Shown one piece after another: positions 7,307 through 16,141 of a stretch of 44,703 nt of DNA (the stretch's first letter is position 1; each line of letters starts with the position of its first letter). The notes under the pieces were generated by a model that searched no databases, was not told the origin of the DNA, and saw only the letters and a list, made by a program, of their open reading frames with translations. The position numbers and the translations under genes are program-made. This stretch comes from Promethearchaeota archaeon (lineage in GTDB: Archaea > Asgardarchaeota > Lokiarchaeia > Sigynarchaeales > SOKP01). Location: contig WJIN01000200.1 of the NCBI GenBank assembly GCA_014730295.1, positions 1 to 44,703 on the forward strand, read 5' to 3'.

Positions 7307-9049
7307 TTAATAATTATTGGGTGGAAGTAATTCCCAAGGGTCTATTACTACATCAACAAGATTAAAGCCATCGGATTCAATTGCATTTTTAATTTCTCGA
7401 TCCAAATTTTGTAACCTTTCTACGCGAACACCCGTCCCTCCGTATGCTTCTGCTAATTTGGCAAAGCTTGTATTTGGCCTATCAGTTTGATAATAACGCT
7501 TTTTATACAGCATTGCTTGTCCAAACTTGACAAATCCTAAAGCACTATTATTTATCACTACGATTGTACAATCTAATTCTAATTTTTTAAGAGTTTCAAA
7601 CTCATTAATGCCTCCGTTCATTAGCCCTCCGTCACCGGTAAATAACACCTTTTTTGGTTTAGATTCTGAAAATGAAAATGCATTAGCATAGATTGATGTG
7701 CCGATTAACGCACCCACTCCAAAACCTGTAGGGCCAACCCCCCGCGGAGTGACTATTTTCCTACCAGTACTTTTAACCGGATAATATGCGCCAATCCACC
7801 GGGCGCTAGAGCTCGCATCAGTAACTAAATAATCATTTTCTCCCAAATTATCCGATATCGCTTTTAATACTCTCTGTGGTTTAATAGGCTCTGCATCTAT
7901 CCATTGTTTTCTGTCTTCGTTTCGATATTCTTCTAGATCCGTTCTTAATTCACTCATTCTCTTTTTTCGGGTGTTTAAAATCTCTTGCGTATTACCACTT
8001 GTGTTTATGCCTTTCTTTTTAAGTTTCGAGATAAGGGAAGAAAGAACCGCTTTTGGATCTCCCACTACCCCGCAAGGATTATAGGATAAGCCAATTTGAG
8101 CGGGATCGATATCTATTTGCACCATCTTAGTTGCCTTAGTGGGGACTTTGAAGTTCGCAGTATCATCCTCTGTTAATCTATTCCCTACAACTATAAGCAG
8201 ATCGCATCTTTTTCTTATGAATTTATGGTTAGGTTTTTCTCCAAAGAGTCCGACAGTATCGAAATAATATTTGTCGCTACTTTTCATTATTCCTTTACCT
8301 AAAATTGTTGAAAACACGGGACATTCTAGCATCCTACTTAATTCTTTGACTTCTTGGAATGCGCCGGATGTGACTGCCTCCCCTCCCGAAAATATTGCCG
8401 GTTGGGACGCCTTTCTAATCCGTTTTACCGCTCGTTCTACTTCATTTTCTGCTGCAGAGGGACGACAACTATTTATCGCGCATGATCCTCTTTCCCGTGG
8501 GACATAATATTTTAATCTTATATCTTTTGAGGAGATGATATCTTCAGCAATACTTAAGGCTACTGGTCCGGGTCTTCCATTTATGGCTTGTTTAAGACTA
8601 AACCTCAAAAAACGCGGCAAATAATCGGAGTCAAGGACTTTTCCCGACCATTTTGTAAGTGGTTTTAAAGTATCTTCAACATTAATATCATGGGGTATAT
8701 TTTTAAGCATTTCTTTCGATTTTATCAGTCCAACTATCGCTAATACGGGGCTTCCCGCTCCATTGGCTTCTGAAAGCGCCACAGGAAAGTTCATTGCACC
8801 CGCGGCACCCGCATCACACACTCCTACCATTCCCGATACTCGGGCGTAAGCGTCGGCTGCAAATGCAGCATTCCGTTCATCGTTAAGTAATATATGTTCA
8901 ATTCCGTCTGTTCGTAGTATTCCATCATAAAATCCTAACGTATGTCCATCTGGTATCCCGAATACAAGCTCAACACCATATTCCTTTAAGAATCTTGCGA
9001 TCCCATAACCACCTCTAACTTTCTCCTTTAAATCTTCCTTATCATTCAT
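7307..9049 (-). CDS. Thiamine-diphosphate enzyme, acetolactate synthase-like
   Basis: 580 aa in three domains. The N-terminal Pyr domain has the ThDP-activating Glu58 in LNDERNAAFAADAYAR; the middle domain is at about 200-340; the PP domain carries the metal/ThDP motif GDGGLMNGGINEFETL ... VVINN. The layout fits the acetolactate synthase/benzoylformate decarboxylase/oxalyl-CoA decarboxylase superfamily. No regulatory ilvN/ilvH subunit or ketol-acid reductoisomerase lies nearby, so a branched-chain biosynthetic role is not supported by context. A TATA-like element lies about 60 bases upstream near 9106-9117. Confidence 0.85.
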   Translation of the reverse strand: MNDKEDLKEKVRGGYGIARFLKEYGVELVFGIPDGHTLGFYDGILRTDGIEHILLNDERNAAFAADAYARVSGMVGVCDAGAAGAMNFPVALSEANGAGSPVLAIVGLIKSKEMLKNIPHDINVEDTLKPLTKWSGKVLDSDYLPRFLRFSLKQAINGRPGPVALSIAEDIISSKDIRLKYYVPRERGSCAINSCRPSAAENEVERAVKRIRKASQPAIFSGGEAVTSGAFQEVKELSRMLECPVFSTILGKGIMKSSDKYYFDTVGLFGEKPNHKFIRKRCDLLIVVGNRLTEDDTANFKVPTKATKMVQIDIDPAQIGLSYNPCGVVGDPKAVLSSLISKLKKKGINTSGNTQEILNTRKKRMSELRTDLEEYRNEDRKQWIDAEPIKPQRVLKAISDNLGENDYLVTDASSSARWIGAYYPVKSTGRKIVTPRGVGPTGFGVGALIGTSIYANAFSFSESKPKKVLFTGDGGLMNGGINEFETLKKLELDCTIVVINNSALGFVKFGQAMLYKKRYYQTDRPNTSFAKLAEAYGGTGVRVERLQNLDREIKNAIESDGFNLVDVVIDPWELLPPNNY

Positions 9050-9103
9050 TTTTTGCTAATTATATCATTATATTGTAAAAATTAGCTATTCGAAACATAA
9101 AAA

Positions 9104-9120
9104 GTTAGTTTATATATTTT
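9104..9120 (-). promoter_or_regulatory. Candidate TATA box for the ThDP enzyme gene
   Basis: Read on the minus strand, AAATATATAAAC lies about 57-68 bases before the ATG at 9049 and resembles the archaeal TATA consensus TTTATATA. Placement assumes a leader of roughly 30-40 bases. In this AT-rich intergenic region chance matches are common. Confidence 0.3.
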
Positions 9121-9282
9121 AAAATTTTAATAACAAGCAAAAAGAAATATTAGTTCTGAAATCTTTATTTTCAATGTCTGAAAGAATCTTTGAGATAAAA
9201 TATCAAATTTAACAGATAGTGAAAATTTAATATAATTTAAGGCAATTTATATTCAATAAGAAGGGTAGTTAAATCTAAACCG

Positions 9283-9648
9283 ATGAAGAATGTCTATATT
9301 GTAGAAGACGATTCAAAAAATATGAAGCTATTTAGAGCAATTTTAAATAAGTTACCAGATGTGTCTCTCTTTACTGGAGAAGAAGGAGATTCTGGTCTCG
9401 AATTAATTAAGAATGGTAATCCCGATTTGATCATTTTAGACATTCGATTGCCAAAGATGAATGGAATAGAAATCTGTAAAGAATTAAGAAAAATCGAGCG
9501 ATTTCAAAATGTACCTATAATTGCCGTAACTGCCTACGCTATGAAAGGAGATGAAGAGCGCATTCTCGAGGCGGGGTTTGATGAATATATAGAGAAACCT
9601 ATTCGAGTTAAAAAATTCAAGGAAACCATAAACAGATATCTCTCTTAA
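9283..9648 (+). CDS. CheY-like single-domain response regulator
   Basis: 121 aa receiver domain with no output domain. Acid pocket Asp9-Asp10 (VEDD), phospho-acceptor Asp53 in LIILDIRLPKMNG, the switch threonine in AVTAYAM and the conserved Lys in EKPIR near the C-terminus are all present. It should be phosphorylated by a histidine kinase and signal by protein contact. No kinase is adjacent; the nearest in the window is at 17268-18272, separated by unrelated genes. Confidence 0.92.
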   Translation: MKNVYIVEDDSKNMKLFRAILNKLPDVSLFTGEEGDSGLELIKNGNPDLIILDIRLPKMNGIEICKELRKIERFQNVPIIAVTAYAMKGDEERILEAGFDEYIEKPIRVKKFKETINRYLS

Positions 9649-9828
9649 GAACGAATTTTCTCTTTTTGAACCATGATATCATTTCTGAAACCGAATATGC
9701 TAGAAAGATTCTTATATATCGAATTATCATATTGTTCATAATATAAGAAAATTCGCGAGAAAATGAATCCTATTACTCCCTTTTCCTAAATTATTGAAAA
9801 TCTTTTGAACATATCTGTCTGTAAGTAA

Positions 9829-9839
9829 ACTATATAAGA
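9829..9839 (+). promoter_or_regulatory. Candidate archaeal TATA box for the MFS gene
   Basis: ACTATATAAGA preceded by the purine-rich GTAA, about 46-56 bases before the ATG at 9885. Spacing and sequence fit a BRE/TATA pair serving a short leader. Confidence 0.45.
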
Positions 9840-9884
9840 TTATCAATCAATATCACACATAATTACAAAATAAAGAGAAAAAAA

Positions 9885-11321
9885 ATGTCTGAAAATTCAG
9901 ATGAAGAGAAAGAAATAAAACCTTTTGCGGCGATCGCGGGGGAAGAAGAGATAGAGTTTGAAACAGAAACTTCCAAGAAAAATGTTTTTCTTTGGGCAAT
10001 GTATGATTTAGCCAATACAATATATTCGATGATTATAGTTACCCTTATAATTTCTAGATATGTATTAGTTATTGGACAGCTGGAAGTTGGTTTGGATTAT
10101 GATATCGCCCTCCTAATTTTTGGTATAGTCAGTGGAATTATGCAAGTTGGGGTTGCGATTTGTGTTCCTCTCATTGGCGCGTTAAGTGATACTGCTGGGA
10201 AAAGAAAACCATATGTTATAAGCTTAACTGGAATAATTCTTTTATTCGCCAGTTTATTAGGTTTTTTCCAGAATTTAGCGGTTGTTCTATTATTTTACGT
10301 AATTGCTAATGTAGCTTATCAATTCAGTTTGACTTTCTATGACGCTATGCTTCCATTTATTGCAAAAAGGGAGGACATTCCAAAAGTTTCAGGATTTGGA
10401 GTAGCATGGGGTTATTTAGGAACACTAATTTCATTAATTATATTTATCCCACTAATGTTCATGTGGGGTGATATGGTAACAGATCCAGATGAAGGAACTA
10501 TTAGCTATGGATTTGCCGGTCACTGGGAGACCTTTGTATTAGCGATGTTTCTATTTTTCATTTTCGCATTACCATTTTTCTTTGTCCGAGAAAAACAAAA
10601 GAAAGGTAAAACCCCACCATTTGGTAAATTATTGTCTGGAGCATATAATCAAGTCAAGGGAACTTTTAAAGATATACGGAAACATAGACCTATGTTTATA
10701 TTTATCATTGGATATTTTCTTGTAGCTGATATTGCTAATGTTTTGGTTGGGTTCATGACGATTCTAGTCAGAGATGCTCTAAGAGTAGGTTTTGGTACAG
10801 GTATAGCGGATATATTCGCAACAATATTTATATTAATCTCGACCGTTTCTGCGGTGATTTTTACTTATTTTGTGGGGAAGTTTGGTGAAAAATTGGGTGG
10901 AAAAAACACATTCTATCTTGTTGGAGGCCTATGGACAATCTCCTTAGTTATAGGGGTGGTTTTGATCTTTTCTCTAGATTCCATTGTTATTGGATTCAAT
11001 TTACCTTTTATATTTAGCATTATGATGGGTTTAGTAGCTGGACCAGCGTTAGGTGGGACATGGACTGCTCAAAGAATTATGGTAGCAGAACTTGCTCCCA
11101 AAGAAAAATTTGGAGAATATTTTGGATTTTCTAAATTAAGTGGTAAGTTATCATCTGCTTTAGGACCCATTGTTTTTACTTCAATATACTCTGCTTTTTC
11201 CGTTTTCCTTGGATCGGATGCATATGGAATTTCGTTAATTGCCGTAGGTATAATTATGGCTATCGGAATATACTTAATATCCTCAGTTGAAGTAAGAGAT
11301 ACTTTAAAGAAAAAAGCCTGA
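9885..11321 (+). CDS. MFS transporter, Atg22/UMF1-like
   Basis: 478 aa with about 12 hydrophobic segments. After an acidic 30-residue N-tail comes FLWAMYDLANTIYS, close to the WxxYDxANS signature of the UMF1/Atg22 family, then the loop GALSDTAGKRKP matching the MFS 2-3 loop (G-x3-D-x2-G-R/K-R/K). A cytosolic loop with FFFVREKQKKG divides the two halves. In eukaryotes Atg22 exports amino acids from the vacuole; prokaryotic members are mostly uncharacterised. The substrate is not predictable. The gene is monocistronic with a good TATA upstream and a T-tract downstream. Confidence 0.85.
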   Translation: MSENSDEEKEIKPFAAIAGEEEIEFETETSKKNVFLWAMYDLANTIYSMIIVTLIISRYVLVIGQLEVGLDYDIALLIFGIVSGIMQVGVAICVPLIGALSDTAGKRKPYVISLTGIILLFASLLGFFQNLAVVLLFYVIANVAYQFSLTFYDAMLPFIAKREDIPKVSGFGVAWGYLGTLISLIIFIPLMFMWGDMVTDPDEGTISYGFAGHWETFVLAMFLFFIFALPFFFVREKQKKGKTPPFGKLLSGAYNQVKGTFKDIRKHRPMFIFIIGYFLVADIANVLVGFMTILVRDALRVGFGTGIADIFATIFILISTVSAVIFTYFVGKFGEKLGGKNTFYLVGGLWTISLVIGVVLIFSLDSIVIGFNLPFIFSIMMGLVAGPALGGTWTAQRIMVAELAPKEKFGEYFGFSKLSGKLSSALGPIVFTSIYSAFSVFLGSDAYGISLIAVGIIMAIGIYLISSVEVRDTLKKKA

Positions 11322-11350
11322 ATAAATTTTATATTAAAAATATTTTAATC

Positions 11351-11359
11351 TTTTTTTTT
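11351..11359 (+). terminator. Oligo-T terminator after the MFS gene
   Basis: Nine consecutive T residues 30 bases after the MFS stop, before a minus-strand gene. This fits archaeal T-tract termination at a convergent boundary. Confidence 0.5.
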
Positions 11360-11427
11360 ATTAGAGAGTTGAGAATAAGCAAATTTCCATTGTTTGTTTA
11401 TAGCAAAATCTGCTTAAGATCTTATTT

Positions 11428-11709
11428 TTAGGCCAATCCGATATTTAAAGGCCAAGAAATCATTAATTCATCACCTTCTTTTAATTTAGTATCGAATTTG
11501 TCCAGATAATCTATATCTCTCCCATTTACGAATATAAGATTTTTATCAATAAAAAGTCCATCTTCGATAAATTCTGGTTTGATGATATCTTTATAATCGG
11601 CAATAAATTGGCGAACAATATCCCGCACCGTCTCTCCTTCATAGATTAGATATTTTTTTCCAATTTTCATTCTATACAAATTTAGCAGTTTAACTTTAAC
11701 TTCTACCAT
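11428..11709 (-). CDS. MoaD/ThiS-like beta-grasp protein lacking a Gly-Gly tail
   Basis: 93 aa. The order VEVKVKLLNLYRMKIG, GETVRDIVRQFI, LIFVNGRDIDYLDKFDTKL, EGDELMISWPL is the MoaD/ThiS beta-grasp pattern (the VNG, DT-x-L and GDE-x-x-I motifs are diagnostic). MoaD, ThiS and SAMPs end in GG for adenylation or conjugation; this one ends WPLNIGLA, with a single Gly followed by Leu-Ala. It therefore should not be thiocarboxylated or conjugated as encoded unless trimmed, which would still leave only one Gly. No moaE, thiF or E1-like gene is adjacent. Fold confidence is good; function is unknown. Confidence 0.68.
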   Translation of the reverse strand: MVEVKVKLLNLYRMKIGKKYLIYEGETVRDIVRQFIADYKDIIKPEFIEDGLFIDKNLIFVNGRDIDYLDKFDTKLKEGDELMISWPLNIGLA

Positions 11710-11922
11710 ATTAATCCTTCTTTTGTGTTTTTAATGCAATCTTTTCAGTTATCTGAGTTAAATATTATAATTATGCATATTAATTCTATTCCTATCAGCT
11801 AAAAGTTTCTCTAAAATATTTAGCTATGCTTCTATATCCAAATTTAAAAAATAGAATAAGGAAAAAATGACAAAGATGCTTTTTTGAGTTATTATGGTCT
11901 TTTTATCTAACAGATTTCTAAT

Positions 11923-12240
11923 TTATGGCAGAGAATCGTCAAATTTCTTGGTAAAGGTAAATTTCCAAAAATTACTAAATACTTTTGATGGAATCATATA
12001 AAAAAAGCCTTCACCTTGTTCTATAATCCCCGTAATTCTTAAAATGTGTTCTTTACTAACCCAACATAAAAAAGGACAGACAATGAGAAGAAATTCAAGT
12101 TGGTTTAATTTAATCACTTCCTCTTCAAGACTAAATTCAACCTCTTCAGTTATTTGTAGCGGAAATACAACATAATTCTTATCGGAAGTATATTGCATTG
12201 ACTTGCCTACAACTCTGCCCTTTACTGTAATTTCTGACAT
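11923..12240 (-). CDS. Hypothetical small protein, possibly OB-fold
   Basis: 105 aa, not recognised. The alternating beta pattern ITVKGRVVGKSM ... YVVFPLQITEEV ... EFLLIVCPFLCW ... HILRITGIIEQ resembles a five-stranded OB-like barrel, but no family motif is visible. It lies between the beta-grasp protein and the phosphoglycerate mutase on the same strand, with gaps of about 210 and 100 bases, so co-transcription is uncertain. The codon use matches its neighbours and the frame is intact. Confidence 0.55.
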   Translation of the reverse strand: MSEITVKGRVVGKSMQYTSDKNYVVFPLQITEEVEFSLEEEVIKLNQLEFLLIVCPFLCWVSKEHILRITGIIEQGEGFFYMIPSKVFSNFWKFTFTKKFDDSLP

Positions 12241-12338
12241 ATTCTTCAGTACTCTATTTAAGAATAGATTAAAAAACTCGAACTTTATTATATATTTTTA
12301 CTCTTTAATAAAAAAGCCTTATGCTAAAGAAAAAATGT

Positions 12339-13991
12339 TTAGTTGAAAACAATTAAAGATGGCATGAAAGTATCGGGCTTGTTATATCCTAAAAGATTCA
12401 GGATAGTTGCCGCCACATTTCCTAATCCGGGTTCTTGGATATCTTGATTGATTTGATATTTGCCATCATAATTTCCATCAATAATCGCAAACATTACCGG
12501 GTTTAGAGAATGTGCAGTTTCTTGCCCTTCGCCCATCTCTTCTAAATTCCCGTGATCTGCTGTAACTAACGCAATTCCATCGAGCTCCAAAACCTTATCA
12601 ACCACCGACTTCACGCATTTATCGACGGTTTCGGCAGCGATGATTGCAGAATTAATATTTCCCGTGTGACCGACCATATCTCCATTAGCCCAATTTGCTC
12701 GTAAAAATTTATAATGCTTAGATGCTAAAGCATCAATAAGGCTATCCTTTACTTCAATCGCTTTCATCTTCGGATTATCTTCAATCATTTCACTGGGATC
12801 CGACTTTATCTCGACATATTTTTCATATTCCTCACAAACATAGCCCTCTTTATTTCCGTTCCAGAAATAGGTTATATGGCCATATTTATGAGTTTCTGCG
12901 ATCGCGAATTGTTGGATTTTTTCAGCACATAGATATTTTGAAAGTGGGTCCTCAACTTCAGGAGGCTCAATAAAGTAATTTCTGGGAAGACCTTTCCTTT
13001 TATCGTATTGCTCTAAACCATAATAATACACGCTTGGGTCACAATTCTTCTCAAACCCGTAGTCCAGACTCTCAAATGCTTCTGAGATCTCCACTGCTCT
13101 ATCTCCTCTGAAATTAAAATTAATTACTCCGTCTCCAGGCTCCATCTTTCCAATTGGATTTTCATCATCATTAATTATCACAAAAGATGGTAGATATTGA
13201 TCGCTGATATCCGGATCGCGTTTTCGCGCCATTTTTATAGCCTCGCTGGCCGAGCTGAAGTATCCTGGGTAGTCTGAATGCTGTTCTGGTATACCACATA
13301 CATGCGCATCCCATCCTCTTTTTACCACCTCCCAATCGGAATAATATCTATCCATAGTGACTCTCATCCTTCCCCCACCAGACGCGATTTTATAATCAAA
13401 TGAGTGATTGATGTTTATCTGTTCTAATTTATCATTTAATCGTGTTATATATTCTAAGGCAGATTGAGGAGGTACATCCCTCCCATCTAATAATGTGTGG
13501 ACTCGAACCTTTTTCATTTGTGAGTCTTTGGCTCCATCTAATAATCCAAATAAGTGAGATATATGACTATGCACATATCCATCAGATAGGAGACCCAAAA
13601 AGTGGAGTGTGTTATTGTTTTCAATTATTTTAGATGTGAGTGTATTCCATTCCTCCCTTTTGAATAATTCCCCTGATAAAATCGCTTCTTTAGCTAAGGT
13701 TGCCCGTTGTTTGACTATTCTGCCAGATCCCAGGGCATTATGAGCCACTTCAGAATTTCCCATCTCCTCATCAGTGGGTAAACCAACAGCGGTTCCGTGG
13801 GCTTTCAAAGTTGTAAATAGATTTTTTTTGGGACACTCTTCTCTTAATTTATCCAAAAACGGAGTATTAGCTCGGAACACCGCATTCGAGTCCGTCGGCT
13901 TTCCTATTCCAATTCCATCCATAATTATTAACGTTAAAGGACCCTCAGTTCCTGCAAAATCTTCTAATTTTTCCAGTTTGCACTCTTTCAT
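12339..13991 (-). CDS. gpmI: Cofactor-independent phosphoglycerate mutase, bacterial/plant GpmI type
   Basis: 550 aa, the length of bacterial GpmI and longer than archaeal ApgM (~400). It has the metal Asp25 in LIIMDGIGIG and phospho-Ser80 in EEMGNSEVAHNALGSGRI, the inserted transferase domain with LLDGRDVPPQSALEYI, GGGRMRVTMDRYYSDW and NFRGDRA, and the C-terminal metal motif VTADHGNLEEM. It interconverts 3- and 2-phosphoglycerate in glycolysis/gluconeogenesis using two Mn ions and a phosphoserine intermediate. Most archaea use ApgM, so this gene points to acquisition from bacteria or an old lineage-specific choice. Confidence 0.95.
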   Translation of the reverse strand: MKECKLEKLEDFAGTEGPLTLIIMDGIGIGKPTDSNAVFRANTPFLDKLREECPKKNLFTTLKAHGTAVGLPTDEEMGNSEVAHNALGSGRIVKQRATLAKEAILSGELFKREEWNTLTSKIIENNNTLHFLGLLSDGYVHSHISHLFGLLDGAKDSQMKKVRVHTLLDGRDVPPQSALEYITRLNDKLEQININHSFDYKIASGGGRMRVTMDRYYSDWEVVKRGWDAHVCGIPEQHSDYPGYFSSASEAIKMARKRDPDISDQYLPSFVIINDDENPIGKMEPGDGVINFNFRGDRAVEISEAFESLDYGFEKNCDPSVYYYGLEQYDKRKGLPRNYFIEPPEVEDPLSKYLCAEKIQQFAIAETHKYGHITYFWNGNKEGYVCEEYEKYVEIKSDPSEMIEDNPKMKAIEVKDSLIDALASKHYKFLRANWANGDMVGHTGNINSAIIAAETVDKCVKSVVDKVLELDGIALVTADHGNLEEMGEGQETAHSLNPVMFAIIDGNYDGKYQINQDIQEPGLGNVAATILNLLGYNKPDTFMPSLIVFN

Positions 13992-14165
13992 TAGTAATTA
14001 CCACTTAAAAACTTCTTACCTAATTTAACATATAGATAGATCTTATAATCATGGGGATCAATTTAGGCTTTCTCAATATAGATTATAAATATTCCTAAAT
14101 ATTTGGTAGGATCCAATGAAAATTTACCGTAATTCTTTTTAACAAAAAAAACTAATTTTGAACAT

Positions 14166-15584
14166 ATGAATTCAAATGATATTTGTTATCTTCCAGCCTA
14201 TGAGATGCGCGATAAGATCGAGACACAAGAATTAACCTCTCTGCAAATAACTGAAGCAATCATTGAAAGAATCGAAAAATTCAATGAGAAAATTAATGCA
14301 TATTGTACGCCTACCTTCGATATCGCCCGAGAAAATGCCAGGCAAGCGGATAAAGCCGTTAAAGAAGGAAAAGATTTACCTCCTCTCCATGGAATTCCAA
14401 CATCGATTAAGGATCTAGTTCTTACCAAAGGAATTAGAACTACATTCGGGTGTGTTCTCTATGAGAATAACACACCAGAAGTGGATGAGGTGGTGATCGA
14501 ACGATTGAAAAATGCTGGTATGGTCTTACTTGGAAAGACTAACACGCCCGCATTTGGACACCAAGCCGTGACAGATAATCCTATTTTTGGAAAAACAAAA
14601 AATCCGTGGAATTTAGAACGCACATCAGGAGGTTCAAGCGGGGGGGCTGGAGCTTCTGTGGCATCAGGAATGGGTCCGTTGGCCCTTGGCTCCGATGGAG
14701 GGGGCTCAATTCGAATTCCGAGTAGTTTTTGTGGGGTATATGGCTTGAAACCATCGTATGGTCGGATTCCCCATTATCCCTCTGCGGGAATTAAATGGAC
14801 TGGTCTGGATCATTATGGTCCCATTGTACGATATGTAAAAGATGCAGCAATTATGTTAGATGTCATGGCGGGACCTTTCGGTGGAGATAGACACTCTTTA
14901 CCGAAAACTGATATAACTTATTCTGATCTTGTAGATATAAAACCAAAAAACTTAAAAATCGGATATTCTTTTGATTTAGGATTTATAAAAGCAGTAGACC
15001 CTGAAGTAGAAAAAGTAGTTATGGATTCCGTTCAAAAATTCGGCGAATTTGGCTGGCAACCAGAAAAAATGAAAATGAAGCTCAAACGACCCGAAATGGC
15101 CTTTAACACACTGGTAACAGCAGGCTTGGCTCATGATTTGGAATCATACCTTGAAGAATGGCAAGAACAGATGAGTCCTAATTTGGTACGGATGGTCCAA
15201 GCTGGGCTTACGTATTCTGCGGTGGATTTAGAAAGAGCCATGTATCAAAGAAAACTAATCCATGAGGAAATTTTTAAACAATTTCAAAAATACGATTTAA
15301 TAATCACTCCTTCCACCGGCGTCTATCCGTTCGAGTTAGGGAAAATGTTTCCCTCAAAAATCGCTGGAAAAAGGGCTTCACCGGTGGCGTGGATGTCATT
15401 TACTTTCCCCTTTAACTTAACAGGAAATCCTGCTGCGTCTATTCCCTGTGGATGGTCAAGCGAAGGCACACCAATTGGAATGCAAATTGTTGGAAAACAG
15501 TTTGATGAAGAAACTGTCCTTCAAGTCTCAAAAGCATTCGAAGAATTACAACCTTGGCAAGATAAAAGACCTGACTTAAACTAA
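14166..15584 (+). CDS. Amidase-signature hydrolase (GatA-like)
   Basis: 472 aa. The Ser-cisSer-Lys triad is visible: Lys82 in GIPTSIKDL, cis-Ser157 in TSGGSSGG and nucleophile Ser181 in GSDGGGSIRIP, with the same 75- and 24-residue spacings as GatA (79/154/178). The C-terminal segment NLTGNPAASIPCG is typical of free-standing amidases. No gatB or gatC lies nearby, so it is more likely a general amide hydrolase than the tRNA-dependent amidotransferase subunit. The substrate is unknown. Confidence 0.88.
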   Translation: MNSNDICYLPAYEMRDKIETQELTSLQITEAIIERIEKFNEKINAYCTPTFDIARENARQADKAVKEGKDLPPLHGIPTSIKDLVLTKGIRTTFGCVLYENNTPEVDEVVIERLKNAGMVLLGKTNTPAFGHQAVTDNPIFGKTKNPWNLERTSGGSSGGAGASVASGMGPLALGSDGGGSIRIPSSFCGVYGLKPSYGRIPHYPSAGIKWTGLDHYGPIVRYVKDAAIMLDVMAGPFGGDRHSLPKTDITYSDLVDIKPKNLKIGYSFDLGFIKAVDPEVEKVVMDSVQKFGEFGWQPEKMKMKLKRPEMAFNTLVTAGLAHDLESYLEEWQEQMSPNLVRMVQAGLTYSAVDLERAMYQRKLIHEEIFKQFQKYDLIITPSTGVYPFELGKMFPSKIAGKRASPVAWMSFTFPFNLTGNPAASIPCGWSSEGTPIGMQIVGKQFDEETVLQVSKAFEELQPWQDKRPDLN

Positions 15585-15592
15585 TATATATA

Positions 15593-16021
15593 TTACATTT
15601 CTTTTTTTTTAGAACAAGTAGAACAGACTTGATAGATCTTTATGATTTGATCCTCGGGTTTAAGATCTAATTCATCTATTAAATTTTCCCAAAACAATTT
15701 AATTTTATCTGAATAGATATCCTCAATTTTACCGCATTTAGTACAAATTATATGAATATGGAATTCTGAACGAATATCATAATGTTTAATATGGTTAATA
15801 CTCATACTTTTAACAATTCCTAATTCTTCCTCAAAAAGATTTAATATTTGATAGACTGTTGCCAAACTAATATTTGGATGCTTTTTTATTACTTCTTGAT
15901 GTAGTTCTTCCGCATTTGGGTGAATTTTACTTTCTTTTAGCGTATTATACACAACTATACGTTGCGGAGTTATTCGTTTATTATGCTCCTTGAGTTTAGA
16001 CTTTAAAATATCTATTCCCAT
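15593..16021 (-). CDS. Fur/PerR-family metalloregulator
   Basis: 142 aa from ATG 16021; an in-frame TTG lies at 16030. N-terminal winged helix: RITPQRIVVYNTL, HPNAEELHQEVIKKHP and SLATVYQILNLFEE, the family recognition helix. C-terminal dimerisation domain with the HIHIICTKCGKIEDI metal segment and two CxxC structural-zinc pairs (CTKC, CSTC). It is divergent from a thiol peroxiredoxin and a perfect 17-bp palindrome lies between them, so it is probably a peroxide or metal sensor controlling that enzyme and itself. PerR versus Fur cannot be settled from the motif alone. Confidence 0.92.
   Translation of the reverse strand: MGIDILKSKLKEHNKRITPQRIVVYNTLKESKIHPNAEELHQEVIKKHPNISLATVYQILNLFEEELGIVKSMSINHIKHYDIRSEFHIHIICTKCGKIEDIYSDKIKLFWENLIDELDLKPEDQIIKIYQVCSTCSKKKEM
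15602..15610 (+). terminator. Oligo-T tract ending the amidase transcript
   Basis: Nine T residues 18 bases after the amidase stop, lying inside the 3' end of the convergent Fur gene (as its AAA-rich lysine codons). A dual coding and termination use is plausible. Confidence 0.4.
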
Positions 16022-16079
16022 ATATATCAAATAAATTAATAGATTATAAAATCAATTATTTAATACTATAAAATCTTTC

Positions 16080-16096
16080 TTAATAATGATTATTAA
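16080..16096. promoter_or_regulatory. Perfect 17-bp Fur/PerR-type operator
   Basis: TTAATAATGATTATTAA is an exact 8-1-8 inverted repeat in the Fur/peroxiredoxin intergenic space. Its core TAATAATGATTATTA differs from the Fur 7-1-7 consensus TGATAATNATTATCA by one base per half-site and is close to the PerR box TTATAATNATTATAA. It lies 59 bases from the regulator's ATG and 46 from the peroxiredoxin ATG, where binding could repress both promoters. Confidence 0.72.
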
Positions 16097-16141
16097 TAAC
16101 AAAAAAAATCTAATATAGTGAAAAAGATGGGAGAGAAACAA

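Noticed and set aside
7307..9049. Calling the ThDP enzyme a true acetolactate synthase (ilvB)
   Set aside because: No regulatory subunit or branched-chain genes are nearby, and several ThDP decarboxylases share the same motifs, so only a family-level name is given.
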